NCBI GenBank assembly: GCA_002307275.1
Contig: DBTX01000072.1
Location: forward strand, 105,637-169,636
From: Hungateiclostridiaceae bacterium UBA1305
GTDB taxonomy: Bacteria > Bacillota > Clostridia > Acetivibrionales > DTU013
Reading direction: 5' to 3'
Length of the DNA: 64,000 nucleotides
In this document: piece by piece, positions 14,102 through 23,900 of the stretch
How positions within the stretch are numbered: position 1 is the first letter of the stretch
Layout of the letters: the number at the start of each line of letters is the position of its first letter
Made by a program: the position numbers and the translations under genes
Notes under the pieces: generated by a model
What the model saw: the letters and a program-made list of their open reading frames with translations, nothing else
Database searches by the model: none
Told to the model about the DNA's origin: nothing

Positions 14102-16447
14102 ATGAAATTTAGCAATGGATGTTGGTTACAAAAAAAAGGAACAGAATGTTTCACTCCGCAACAAGTGTATTTTTCCAGGAATGAAAAGGATTGCGTTACT
14201 CTTTGTGCGCCGACTACCCGGATTAATCGTAGAGGTGATACATTAGGAGGAGTTAATTTAACGATAAAAATCTCTTCTCCCATGCCGGAAGTTATCAGAG
14301 TTCAGACTTATCATTATATGGGAGTCGCAGCAAAAACCCCCGAGTTTGAAATTACTGTTGATGAAAATACGAATATGCAGGCAGCAGAAAATGATGCTGA
14401 AATTATTGTATCAAGCGGAAGTTTAAAATTAGTTATCACAAAACAAAACTGGTCCATGACATATGAAAGAGATGGCAGGCAGCTAACGAAGAGTGTGTTG
14501 AGGGACCTGGCTTATATGAAGACAGACTGGAAAGGTCTGGCTTATGATGATGGCGGGGAGGACAATACCTACATGCGCCAGCAGTTAAGCTTATCCGTCG
14601 GTGAATTGGTGTATGGCCTGGGAGAGCATTTTACTCCTTTTGTTAAAAATGGACAGACTGTTGATATTTGGAATGCGGATGGCGGAACTTCTACAGAACA
14701 GTCCTACAAGAACATTCCATTTTATATAACGAATAAGGGCTATGGCGTGTTTGTGAACCATCCGGAACAGGTTTCTTTTGAAATTGGTTCAGAACATGTA
14801 ACGAAAGTAGGATTCAGCGTTCCGGGTGAAAGCCTGGATTACTTCTTTATCAATGGACCCACAATGAAAGAGGTATTGACCAGATATACGGATCTGACCG
14901 GAAAGCCATCCCTTCCTGCACCCTGGACATTTGGCCTGTGGTTATCCACCTCCTTTACTACAAATTACGATGAAGCAACTGTTAACACCTTTGTAGATGG
15001 CATGCTCGAGAGAGGGATTCCTCTGCGGGTATTCCATTTCGACTGCTTCTGGATGAAGGATTTTTGCTGGTCGGACTTTACCTGGGACAGCCGTGTATTC
15101 CCGGATCCCGTTGGCATGCTTCAACGTCTGAAAGAAAAAGGATTAAAAATCTGTGTATGGATCAACTCTTATATCGCACAGGAATCTACTCTGTTTAAAG
15201 AGGGCATGGAAGGCGGATACTTTATCAAATGTCCAAACGGAAACGTATGGCAGTGGGATATGTGGCAGCCGGGTATGGCTATTGTTGATTTTACAAATCC
15301 CAATGCATGTAAATGGTTTAGCGATAAGCTGGAAGCATTATTGGATATGGGTGTGGACTGCTTTAAAACAGACTTCGGCGAGAGAATTCCAACCGACGTG
15401 GTTTATTATGACGGTTCGGATCCGATTAAAATGCATAACTACTATACCTATTTGTATAACAAGACCGTTTATGATCTGCTGGAGAGAAAACGCGGTAAGG
15501 GTGAGGCAGTATTGTTTGCCAGATCTGCAACTGTTGGCGGACAAAAATTCCCTGTGCACTGGGGCGGAGACTGCTGGTCGGATTATGAATCCATGGAAGA
15601 GAGCTTACGCGGCGGTCTATCGTTAATGATGTCCGGATTCGGTTTCTGGAGCCATGACATCGGTGGATTTGAGAATACTTCTACCGCCGATGTTTATAAA
15701 CGTTGGGCGGCATTTGGATTATTATCCTCTCACAGCCGTCTGCATGGGAGCTCCTCATACCGTGTACCCTGGGCTTATGACGAGGAAGCGGTAGATGTAG
15801 TACGTTTCTTTACCAAACTGAAAGCCGCCATTATGCCATACTTATTTAAAACTGCTGTTGATACCTCTAAAACAGGCGTTCCCACCATGAGAAGCATGGT
15901 ACTTGAATTTACGGAAGATAAAACCTGTCATTATCTGGATAAACAATATATGCTTGGCGATTGCATCCTGGTTTCTCCGATCTTTAATGATAACAGCATG
16001 GCTGAATACTATTTACCGGCCGGAACCTGGACGAACTACTTTACAGGTGAAAAAACGGAAGGTTCCAGGTGGATCACGGAGAAACACGGCTACTTAAGTA
16101 TTCCACTTATGATAAGAGAAAATTCTGTCGTTGCAATCGGTGCTTGTGATGATAAGGCAGATTATGACTATGCAGACGGTGTTCAGCTGAAGGTGTATGA
16201 ATTGGCTGAAAACAAAGCAACCGGAACGGTTGTATACGGGTTGGATGGTGCAAAGGACCTGGAAGCAGCCATTCTTAAAAGAGAGGGTAAGATTTTTATA
16301 AAAGTGAGTGGAAAGAAAGCTTACAGCATCCGTCTTGTAAATGAAACTGTTGCAGGAGCTGTCAATGCAGTTATAGTGATTGAAGGAAAGGATACTGTTC
16401 TTACTCCGCATACAGGGGTAACTGAAATTGTATGTGAAATGAATTAG
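14102..16447 (+). CDS. yicI: Alpha-xylosidase, glycoside hydrolase family 31
   Basis: The 781-aa length and order of motifs match YicI-type GH31 enzymes, which release alpha-xylosyl units such as those on xyloglucan oligosaccharides. The catalytic nucleophile is Asp424 in CFKTDFGERIP and the acid/base is Asp490 in HWGGDCWSDYESM; the 66-residue spacing equals that of E. coli YicI (416 and 482, from memory). LRVFHFDCFWMKDFCW upstream is the characteristic YicI substrate-pocket segment. There is no signal peptide, so it is cytoplasmic. It pairs with the upstream esterase. The GH31 family is certain; alpha-xylosidase over alpha-glucosidase rests on the KTDFGERIP and HFDCFWM motifs. Confidence 0.94.
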   Translation: MKFSNGCWLQKKGTECFTPQQVYFSRNEKDCVTLCAPTTRINRRGDTLGGVNLTIKISSPMPEVIRVQTYHYMGVAAKTPEFEITVDENTNMQAAENDAEIIVSSGSLKLVITKQNWSMTYERDGRQLTKSVLRDLAYMKTDWKGLAYDDGGEDNTYMRQQLSLSVGELVYGLGEHFTPFVKNGQTVDIWNADGGTSTEQSYKNIPFYITNKGYGVFVNHPEQVSFEIGSEHVTKVGFSVPGESLDYFFINGPTMKEVLTRYTDLTGKPSLPAPWTFGLWLSTSFTTNYDEATVNTFVDGMLERGIPLRVFHFDCFWMKDFCWSDFTWDSRVFPDPVGMLQRLKEKGLKICVWINSYIAQESTLFKEGMEGGYFIKCPNGNVWQWDMWQPGMAIVDFTNPNACKWFSDKLEALLDMGVDCFKTDFGERIPTDVVYYDGSDPIKMHNYYTYLYNKTVYDLLERKRGKGEAVLFARSATVGGQKFPVHWGGDCWSDYESMEESLRGGLSLMMSGFGFWSHDIGGFENTSTADVYKRWAAFGLLSSHSRLHGSSSYRVPWAYDEEAVDVVRFFTKLKAAIMPYLFKTAVDTSKTGVPTMRSMVLEFTEDKTCHYLDKQYMLGDCILVSPIFNDNSMAEYYLPAGTWTNYFTGEKTEGSRWITEKHGYLSIPLMIRENSVVAIGACDDKADYDYADGVQLKVYELAENKATGTVVYGLDGAKDLEAAILKREGKIFIKVSGKKAYSIRLVNETVAGAVNAVIVIEGKDTVLTPHTGVTEIVCEMN

Positions 16448-16503
16448 AAGTAGAACATGAATATTACTATTATTCTGTTCTAATAATACTTCAGGGTGAT
16501 TTA

Positions 16504-17004
16504 ATGATTTTTATATACAACTGTTATGCGGGAACTCATTCATCCTCGCTGGCTTCGGCTGTTCATCTTAAAAAATTACCGGTGGACAGGGTACCGACAA
16601 AGCAAGAAATACTTAAAACGGATTACTTTGATAAACTCACCAAAAAAGATTTTGGAAGAATAATTTTCCGCGGAACGGATGAGGAAGGAAACAAGGTTTT
16701 TACAATAGGGAGGGGACCTTCAAAGCTGATCATCCCATGCCTTTCAGAAGTTATAAAGGTGCTATGCAACGATTATGGTTTTCAAGAGAAAATCGTTTTT
16801 TCAAACATGTCGCCTACAGTGAATTTTATCATGTCGATCGGCGGATTTATATCCAGAAGACTTGGGTTATCTTTCATAGGTGTTCCATTACTGATCATTG
16901 GAGCAAAAAAGGCCCATAAACAGATTATTTCGATTGTTGAACATACGAAGGAATCTGCAAAAACATTGAAGGAGCACGTACTGGTATTGTCCAATGAGAC
17001 TTGA
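16504..17004 (+). CDS. DUF3189 family protein
   Basis: This 166-aa protein starts MIFIYNCYAGTHSSSLASAV, the hallmark of the DUF3189 family of Clostridia, where the glycine/serine-rich turn looks like a nucleotide-binding loop but is not a canonical Walker A. The middle contains a conserved RGTDEEGNKVFTIGRG segment and the C-terminal part a hydrophobic stretch around GLSFIGVPLLIIGAKKA. No function is established. It lies alone 56 bases after the xylosidase and is probably not related to it. Confidence 0.85.
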   Translation: MIFIYNCYAGTHSSSLASAVHLKKLPVDRVPTKQEILKTDYFDKLTKKDFGRIIFRGTDEEGNKVFTIGRGPSKLIIPCLSEVIKVLCNDYGFQEKIVFSNMSPTVNFIMSIGGFISRRLGLSFIGVPLLIIGAKKAHKQIISIVEHTKESAKTLKEHVLVLSNET

Positions 17005-17082
17005 AATGCGGTCATGTGGAGTGGAATGGAGCAAATTTGAGATGCAACGGCCTTGCGAACAACATGTTTCAAAGCGCGTTAA

Positions 17083-17283
17083 TCAATATCCGTTGTAGTA
17101 TTCCTTCTCCACATCATCGTAGGAGTAATTGTAACCTGCGTTTTTTATGATGTCATAAGTTGTCTTAATAACCAGGTCATGCGTTATCTGATCATGTTCT
17201 ACTAAAAATGTCAGGTAATCGCTTGTCATATCAAAAAGTTCATCCCAGTTGGTAATATTTTTAAAATCCTTAACGTCACCCAT
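17083..17283 (-). CDS. Small acidic protein, function unknown
   Basis: A 66-aa minus-strand frame has a clear AAGGAG seven bases before its ATG at 17283, which supports it as a real gene. The sequence (MGDVKDFKNITNWDELFDMT, then YDIIKNAGYNYSYDDVEKEY) is acidic, aromatic-rich and mostly helical, with no membrane segment. No family is recognised. It is convergent with DUF3189 and divergent from the HAD gene. Confidence 0.7.
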   Translation of the reverse strand: MGDVKDFKNITNWDELFDMTSDYLTFLVEHDQITHDLVIKTTYDIIKNAGYNYSYDDVEKEYYNGY

Positions 17284-17403
17284 ATTGATTCTCCTTCATA
17301 CAATCCGGCAGAAAAGCGGCTAACATATTCAAAACAGGATAATTTGCATTGAATTATGCCCTTTGATACATTATAATACACCTGTATATCGGCAACAAGA
17401 TAA

Positions 17404-17456
17404 ACTGATATCTTTAAGCTAATATCTTTATTAATCTTTATTAATCTAATATCTTT
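17404..17456. repeat. AT-rich imperfect tandem repeats upstream of the HAD gene
   Basis: TAATATCTTT and close variants recur about five times (ATATCTTTA, TAATCTTTAT) up to the AAGGAG of the HAD gene. They may form part of its promoter or only reflect slippage. Confidence 0.5.
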
Positions 17457-17471
17457 GTAAGGAGATCGCTT

Positions 17472-18176
17472 GTGAGGAAACACGAATATATTTTTTTCGA
17501 TTGCATGGAGACGCTTGTTGATCTGCATAAATTACCGATGCTTCGTGACTACGCATCCTGGGCGTTTGACGGATCGGGGGCAGAGGAGCTTTGGGAGAGC
17601 TTTGACGACTTTTTCAGATATTATCTTCTGGCCAAACAGGATCTGTCATCCAGGCTTCCTGAATTTGCTGATTATGAGATGCGCGAAAGATACTTATATA
17701 TGATTAAGCTGAGCCTGCCGGACCTTCCGTACGGGTTGATGGAATCGGTTGCAGGAAAGCTGTACGACAATTACTGGAGGAATTACAAGGCAGGAAGCTA
17801 TGTGAGGGAGGACGTTCGTGCGGTTGTTGACGATCTGTCGAAGAATTACAAAATGGGTGTTGTCTCGAATTTCATGATTATCAATGGGATCGAGGAATTG
17901 CTTGAGATACATGACATGAAAAAGTATTTTGATTTTGTAGTAACGTCAGTGGCGGAAGGCTGGAGAAAACCGCACCCCGCAATATATTCCAAAGCAATGG
18001 AAGCAGCACGGGTTGAGCCGGATAAGGTACTATTCATCGGAGATGACTTTGTGAATGATTATATAACGCCGCAAAAAATCGGAATGAAGGCGGTTTATCT
18101 AGACAGATTTGACAGGCATCCCGAACTTGACAGCAGAGTAAAGGATTTTCATGGCCTTCGTAAAATACTTTCCTAG
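17472..18176 (+). CDS. HAD superfamily hydrolase
   Basis: This 234-aa protein starts at a GTG preceded by AAGGAG. It is a haloacid-dehalogenase-like hydrolase with the cap inserted after motif I. Motif I is FFDCMETLVD, with the nucleophile Asp but Met instead of Asp two residues later, as in dehalogenase-like rather than classic phosphatase members. Motif II is VVSNF, motif III the Lys in WRKPHPAIY and motif IV IGDDFVNDY. The substrate is unknown. The last 66 bases of this gene are repeated, with 10 differences, at 29639-29704 on the far side of the kinase/regulator/surface-protein block. Confidence 0.88.
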   Translation: MRKHEYIFFDCMETLVDLHKLPMLRDYASWAFDGSGAEELWESFDDFFRYYLLAKQDLSSRLPEFADYEMRERYLYMIKLSLPDLPYGLMESVAGKLYDNYWRNYKAGSYVREDVRAVVDDLSKNYKMGVVSNFMIINGIEELLEIHDMKKYFDFVVTSVAEGWRKPHPAIYSKAMEAARVEPDKVLFIGDDFVNDYITPQKIGMKAVYLDRFDRHPELDSRVKDFHGLRKILS

Positions 18177-18199
18177 GTAAATAAACAGTGGGTGAGAAC

Positions 18200-19942
18200 A
18201 TGCAGTATCAATACATACCATACATATGGCCTCTGATAGCTTCAGCTTTTGTAACACTGTCACTTGGCGTATATGCACTGCTGAGATGGCGAAACGCAAA
18301 AGGCACAACAAGTTTTATACTCAGCATGTTTGTTGTAACAATATGGTCGGGAGCCAATGCACTTGAAATGTCGGGCATTGATTTTTCAACAAAGCTGTTC
18401 TGGGCCAATATGCAGTATTTCGCTTATTGCTATTCACCGGTAACGTTGCTGGCACTATGTATGCAGTTCACCGGTTATGACAATTTGGTCAGAAGCAGGA
18501 AGATTCTATGGATTGGAGTAATTCCGACTGTTATTGTGCTGCTTGCATGGACGGATGGCCTGCATGGCTTGATAAGGTATGATATGCATCTGGATTATAG
18601 TGGTATGTTTCCTGTTATCACAAAAAAGTATGGACCTGCTTTCTTTATCCACGCATTCTATTCGCATTTTTTGAATATTGCTGCATGGATACTTCTTATA
18701 AAGGCGGTATTTTTTAAGATCACAGTTTACAGGAAACAGGCAATTGCACTGCTGTTCGGATTAAGTATGATTATAATACCGAATATTTTATACATATCAG
18801 GCCTGAGTCCTGTGAAAGGGTTTGATATCACACCTGTGTTCTTTGGCCCTGCGGGATTGATTATCGCCTGGGGTATCTTTCGCTACAAGATGTTTGACCT
18901 GGTGCCTTTAGCGCGTGCGACAGTAATCGAGACTATGGATGCAGGCGTGATGGTACTTGACTTGCAGGAACGGGTACTGGATATCAATCCTGCCTTTGAA
19001 AAAATCGTTGGTGTATCTTCTTCCCAAATATCAACCCGAAGAGTAGATGAAGTCTGCAGTGGAATTCCGGAACTGGTAAAGGCTTGTATGGATAGAAACG
19101 TCACCCATACCGAGTTTCTCACAAACACAAAGGAATTGTCAAAAATCTATGAAGTGCTGCTTTCTCCTCTTACAAACACAAAAGGTGTACTGATTGGAAG
19201 ACTTGCCGTAACTTATGAGATAACGGAAAAGAAGCTGGCACAGAAGGCTTATTTAAAACAGCAGTGGAGGCTTGCCGTTATTGAAGAGAGGGAGAGGATG
19301 GCCAGAGATATGCATGATAACCTTGGGCAGGTGTTGGGATTTATTAATCTTCAGGCTCAGGGAATCAAGCAGGAGCTTATGAATAAAGGGATGGATACTG
19401 TATCTTATAAGCTCGATAAACTGATAAATGCAACTCAATCGGCTCATACCGAGATAAGGGAATATATCCGTGATGTACGGAATTCTGCATATATGGAAAA
19501 GGACTTTATCACCGCTTTAAAAAAGGAACTGTCGGAGTTTGAAGAACAGACAGGTATACGTGTAAAACTGAATATCGCAGATGAATTCGCATATGAAGAA
19601 CTTAAGCCTGTTATTCGTATAAATATGCTTAATATCATCAAAGAAGCTATGAACAATATCAGAAAACATGCTGAAGCCCAAAATGCAGGAATATCATTTT
19701 CAGTTTACCAAAATCACTTGTTTGCTGTAGTTGAAGACGATGGAAGGGGATTTGAACCTGTACAGAGCCAGAACAATATCAAAACCAGGTTTGGACTGGA
19801 TATTATGAAGGAGCGTGCAACGGATATGGGGGGGCGAATCGAGATCAGGTCTGCTGCAGGAAAGGGATGCCGGATCGAACTGATTGTGCCGATCAAAGAG
19901 AGGGATATCAAAAATGAAAATGAAATTGATGCTGGTGGATGA
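18200..19942 (+). CDS. Sensor histidine kinase, NarX/LiaS type with 7TM sensor and PAS domain
   Basis: This 580-aa protein starts at the ATG at 18200 after GGGTGAG. Residues about 5-225 hold seven hydrophobic segments of the histidine-kinase N-terminal 7TM type. Residues about 230-340 are a PAS-like domain (ATVIETMDAGVMVLDLQERV). A HisKA_3 dimerisation domain follows with phospho-acceptor His372 in MARDMHDNLGQ. The C-terminal HATPase has N-box NIRKHAEAQNAG and G-boxes VEDDGRGFEP and GGRIEIRSAAGKG. It senses an unknown membrane signal and would phosphorylate the adjacent regulator, whose gene it overlaps by 29 bases. The likely output is the surface protein downstream. Confidence 0.93.
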   Translation: MQYQYIPYIWPLIASAFVTLSLGVYALLRWRNAKGTTSFILSMFVVTIWSGANALEMSGIDFSTKLFWANMQYFAYCYSPVTLLALCMQFTGYDNLVRSRKILWIGVIPTVIVLLAWTDGLHGLIRYDMHLDYSGMFPVITKKYGPAFFIHAFYSHFLNIAAWILLIKAVFFKITVYRKQAIALLFGLSMIIIPNILYISGLSPVKGFDITPVFFGPAGLIIAWGIFRYKMFDLVPLARATVIETMDAGVMVLDLQERVLDINPAFEKIVGVSSSQISTRRVDEVCSGIPELVKACMDRNVTHTEFLTNTKELSKIYEVLLSPLTNTKGVLIGRLAVTYEITEKKLAQKAYLKQQWRLAVIEERERMARDMHDNLGQVLGFINLQAQGIKQELMNKGMDTVSYKLDKLINATQSAHTEIREYIRDVRNSAYMEKDFITALKKELSEFEEQTGIRVKLNIADEFAYEELKPVIRINMLNIIKEAMNNIRKHAEAQNAGISFSVYQNHLFAVVEDDGRGFEPVQSQNNIKTRFGLDIMKERATDMGGRIEIRSAAGKGCRIELIVPIKERDIKNENEIDAGG

Positions 19943-20603
19943 TCACCCGTTATTTCTGGAAGGCCTTCAATATCTTCTTGAAACCCATGGGATTTGTGTT
20001 GAAGGTACTGCCGGAAATGGCAGAGAGGCATTTTCCAAGGCACAAATATTGAAACCTGATATAATTTTAATGGATATCAGAATGCCCGGATGCAGCGGAT
20101 TGGATGCACTAAAGCTGATCAAGGCGGAAATGCCCGATATCAGGATTGTAATGCTGACTACCTCAGATGAAGATGAGGACCTTTTTGATGCAGTCAGGTT
20201 CGGTGCGTCGGGATACTTGTTGAAGAATACAAACGCCAAAGACCTTATGAGTATGCTGACTGATCTTGAAAATAATGAAACCCCTCTTTCTCCTGGCCTG
20301 GCAGCCAGGCTTCTGAAGGAATTCAAGCAAATCAGTGAATATGGCCCCGGGCAGCTTCATCATTCATCAGAGTCAACAGGGAGTGAAAAGAAAGAAAAAC
20401 TCACGGAACGGCAATTGGAGGTGCTTGAGATGGTAGCCAGAGGAATAACCTATAAAGAAGCTGGAGAAGCTCTGGGATTAGCTGAACGTACTGTTAAGTA
20501 CCATATGGGAAGAATTCTCGAAATGCTTCATCTTGAGAACAGGACGCAGGTTATTGCCTATGCGGCACGGACGGGGCTTGTTGAGAATAAGCTACGAAGC
20601 TGA
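19914..20603 (+). CDS. NarL/LuxR-family response regulator
   Basis: The ATG at 19914 (GAGAGGG upstream) gives 229 aa and places MKMKLMLVDDHPLFLEGLQY at the true start. The receiver domain has acidic pair Asp9-Asp10, phospho-acceptor Asp54 in IILMDIRMPG and Lys in YLLKNTNAKD. The C-terminal LuxR HTH is LTERQLEVLEMVARGITYKE followed by AERTVKYHMGRILEMLHLEN. It forms a two-component pair with the overlapping kinase gene. A strong terminator follows, so the surface-protein gene must have its own promoter, which this regulator probably controls. Confidence 0.95.
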   Translation: MKMKLMLVDDHPLFLEGLQYLLETHGICVEGTAGNGREAFSKAQILKPDIILMDIRMPGCSGLDALKLIKAEMPDIRIVMLTTSDEDEDLFDAVRFGASGYLLKNTNAKDLMSMLTDLENNETPLSPGLAARLLKEFKQISEYGPGQLHHSSESTGSEKKEKLTERQLEVLEMVARGITYKEAGEALGLAERTVKYHMGRILEMLHLENRTQVIAYAARTGLVENKLRS

Positions 20604-20634
20604 CAGAAAAGTATTGACAGCAAAATTTATGTTA

Positions 20635-20680
20635 ACGACAAAAACGACTGGTGCCCCAATACACCAGTCGTTTTTGTCGT
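20635..20680 (+). terminator. Long hairpin terminator after the response regulator
   Basis: A perfect 19-bp inverted repeat (20635-20653 and 20662-20680) with an 8-base loop contains AAAAA in one arm and TTTTT in the other, so it can act in both directions. Confidence 0.8.
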
Positions 20681-20824
20681 CGGCTTTGCTATGTCTTAAA
20701 AAAACAGACTGTACTTTAGTACATTGTAATGAAATATCCAAAAGAGTAAAATAAAAATATCTATTGAAAAATTTACATGAATGCCGCTTCCGATTATTAC
20801 GAGGCAATAGATGTCCCCCACCCC

Positions 20825-20866
20825 GGATGCATGGGCGAGCAGAAAGCTTAGCTTGTGGTCAGCCTC
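20825..20866 (+). repeat. Structured repeat element GGATGCAT, copy 1
   Basis: GGATGCATGGGCGAGCAG is followed by a small inverted repeat (AAGC TTA GCTT) and GGTCAGCCTC. It lies about 70 bases before the giant-gene start, in the otherwise empty interval 20681-20932. Related copies are at 44648 and 59360; the inner stem differs in sequence but keeps pairing. Confidence 0.75.
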
Positions 20867-20932
20867 GTTGAACAAATGCGCAATAATAATAGACTGGCCG
20901 GAGAATAGAAAAAAGTACTGATGGAGGGTTAT

Positions 20933-23900
20933 ATGAATAAAATGAGAGTACTGTCGTTTATATTGGCAATTTTAATGGTTTTCAGCATAATGCCAATTCC
21001 GGTTTTTGCAGAAGCTTCTTCTGAGCAGCAGCAGAAAGAGCAGCTGCTGAAGGAGGAACTGAGAAAAGCAGCAGATGAAACGCAGTACCCCAATGGTTTG
21101 TTTGATCTGCAGACTGCCAGGATGAATACGTCCGAGAACCTGCCGATGGTAGAGTTCGCAATTATCAGAAAGGGCGGGACGGCAGGGAAGGCAAGCGTTA
21201 CATTAAAAGCGATTGACGTTACTGCAAAGTATGGTGAGGACTATACCATAAGTGTTCAAAAAGGGCTCATTTCACAGACGTTGGCTGAAAGCCCGGACTC
21301 AAAGTCTTTGATAGAAAGCTTTGAAGGCATTGATCATGTGCAATCCGATGCTGAAAATATAAGTGGCACGACAGCTGCGAGTCTGGAATATACGGCAACG
21401 TCGTCAACGACAGCGGATGGACTCGAATATGAAGAATTGCCGGCATCACAACAAAAGGAAAGCAGCGGACTGCGGGCTGCAAGGGACGCTTTTACGGGAA
21501 AAACCTCCGAACGCCCGAACTGGCGTCAGATGGACCAGGAAACGAAAGACAGCACCTTAAAATCCTATAACGAAACGTACGAAGCAATGCCGGGGGTTAC
21601 ACATACCTTTGACTTTGAAGACGGAGAATATATAAAGAAAATCAGGTTCAATACGCTTGACGATTCCATTTCAGAAGACGAGGAACAGGTCGTTTTTGCG
21701 CTTCTGAGTCCGGTAGGAGGAACTCTGGGAGATGCTTATAACGGGTTCATGAATATTGAGGATAACGAAGAAAAGGAAAATGTTCAATTTGAAATGGCGG
21801 AGGAAGAAATAACAGCAGACAGGATCGCAGGCTGCGCTGAAGTCACTGTAAGAAGAACGGCAGGCTTACAGAGATATGGGATAATCCAGGTGGGTACAGC
21901 TGCACTGACAGCACAGCCGGATATTGATTACAAGCCGGTTACCACAGAACTTCAATTTGTTCCGGGGCAGGAGACCCAGAAGGTCAAGATTCCACTTATA
22001 GAAGGTGGAAACGGAGAAGAGCTGCAATTCCTGGTAAAGCTTGACCCTGAAAGTCCAAACCTTTCCACCGGCGGGAAAGACCAGACCATGGTGACAATTG
22101 AAGCCAGTCCAAGATATCTGATGACGCCGATGGACGGGAGCGCTCAAATGCTGTCCATGGCAGAGCCGCTTCTGAATTCTGCGGGCATGACTACCGAAGA
22201 ATACAATGGCAAAACGTACCATGTCAAAACACTAACAGCAGACGATATTGCCGGAGGTGATTATAAGGTTGAAAACGGCAAGGCACATATGCGACTTAGC
22301 AGCGGGTTAAAGACACTGAACTTTAATCAGGAGTTATCTCTGGCTGAATTTATTCAATTTCAATGGAGTTCTGTAATTGACAGTACGATCAGTTCATTCA
22401 CATCTTTTATGAGTATTGGTCCGGCAGGTAGCAGTTATTTATTAAAAAAAAGCGGAAAATTTGGAGCGACCAATACTACATATACTTTAAGTGACAAGGA
22501 TAGAAATAAAAGCAATATATACTTTGGTGTTCAAGGGGTGTCGCTGAGTGGGAAGGGTGCTGATTTGAGTCTGGGAGATGTAAAGCTTTACTATAGCACC
22601 TATAATATTATGCTGAAAGACCTCTCCGACGGAGGAAACCCGGATGCAGACATTATGCCCCAAATATGGACGACGCCGACCACAAGCGAGCCTGCTGTAA
22701 AAACAGCTCTTCATATAGGTGCACTTGCTTTTGTGAACGATTCTGGTACTTCAACGAAAACTTATGCTGTGAATGAGATTGTATCACTGGTTCCCAAATT
22801 CACCAACAGCAAGCTTGATTCATCAAAAGTTTATCTTTGGGGTTACAAAATTGAGCGATTGGGCGGACATCCGGAAAAACCATATTATTACGTAACAGGC
22901 GACCAACTGGATATAAGCAAACTTCGTGCGGGCACGTTAAAAGATAAAGACGGAGCAGTAATTCCTTTGAGCCAGGTTTTAATGAAGAATGATACCATTG
23001 TCCTTCTGCCGGTATTTAAAGCCAGAAATGCTTATGTGCAGATCAATTTCAACACTCAGAAGGGAGGCATGGCTAAAAATAGCTTCTCGAACGGACAAAC
23101 AATAAAAATAGGCATGCTTGATACGGTAAAATTCAATGCATTCGCCTACGCCAATTATGCTGTTTCAGGATATGCCAGCGGGCATACAAACAATGTTTAT
23201 TATCATATTCTTAAAGCAACTGCAAATAAGAAGAGTGTAATGTATGTTTATACATACGATAGCGCTGCAATTCCCACAAATGACCGTGAACGCGAGCTAA
23301 ATGAGAAGGACGTTGCCTATGGAAATGAGATTATAAATGATAGCAAAAATTCATCTCAATTTACGCCCATAGACAGTATAAACATCAATTCGGGTATACC
23401 CAACGAACTGGAATTAACACCGCAGAAAACTTATTCAAGGCTGACGGTCCAATACGGTATTCCTGTGCTAACAGTAAAGGCGGACCCGGCCAAGTCGGGA
23501 GAGGGCAGTGACAATGAAAGAGGCAGTGTCGCATATTTCCCAAAGGAAGGCACAGCACAGACAGGAAACAGCAGTTCGCCAATGGCTGTTTCTCCCATTG
23601 AGCGAAATAGCACCTATACAATCAGCGGAATACCTGAGAAAGGATACCGCGTACTCTGGAAGGATTGGTCGGGCGATACAAATGGGGATGGGCAAATTGA
23701 CGATAAGGAATACAGCAGCATAAGTGAATATGATAGCCTGTTTGATAGGAATGTTGTTTACGGTGACTTCTACACCTATGCTGCAAACTATGATAACCCG
23801 CTTATTTATTATACCTTCGAGCCTCAGACGACCGGGAGCAGTATCGGATCTGTCTGGGGTGAAGTCTACCTGAAGGGAAGGAGTATTTTAGGCGACATGG

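Noticed and set aside
15153..15626. 157-aa plus-strand frame inside the alpha-xylosidase gene
   Set aside because: It overlaps the catalytic region of a complete GH31 gene in another frame.
20740..20932. c-di-GMP riboswitch before the giant surface gene
   Set aside because: The conserved core sequences of class I and II are absent; the only structure is the GGATGCAT repeat.
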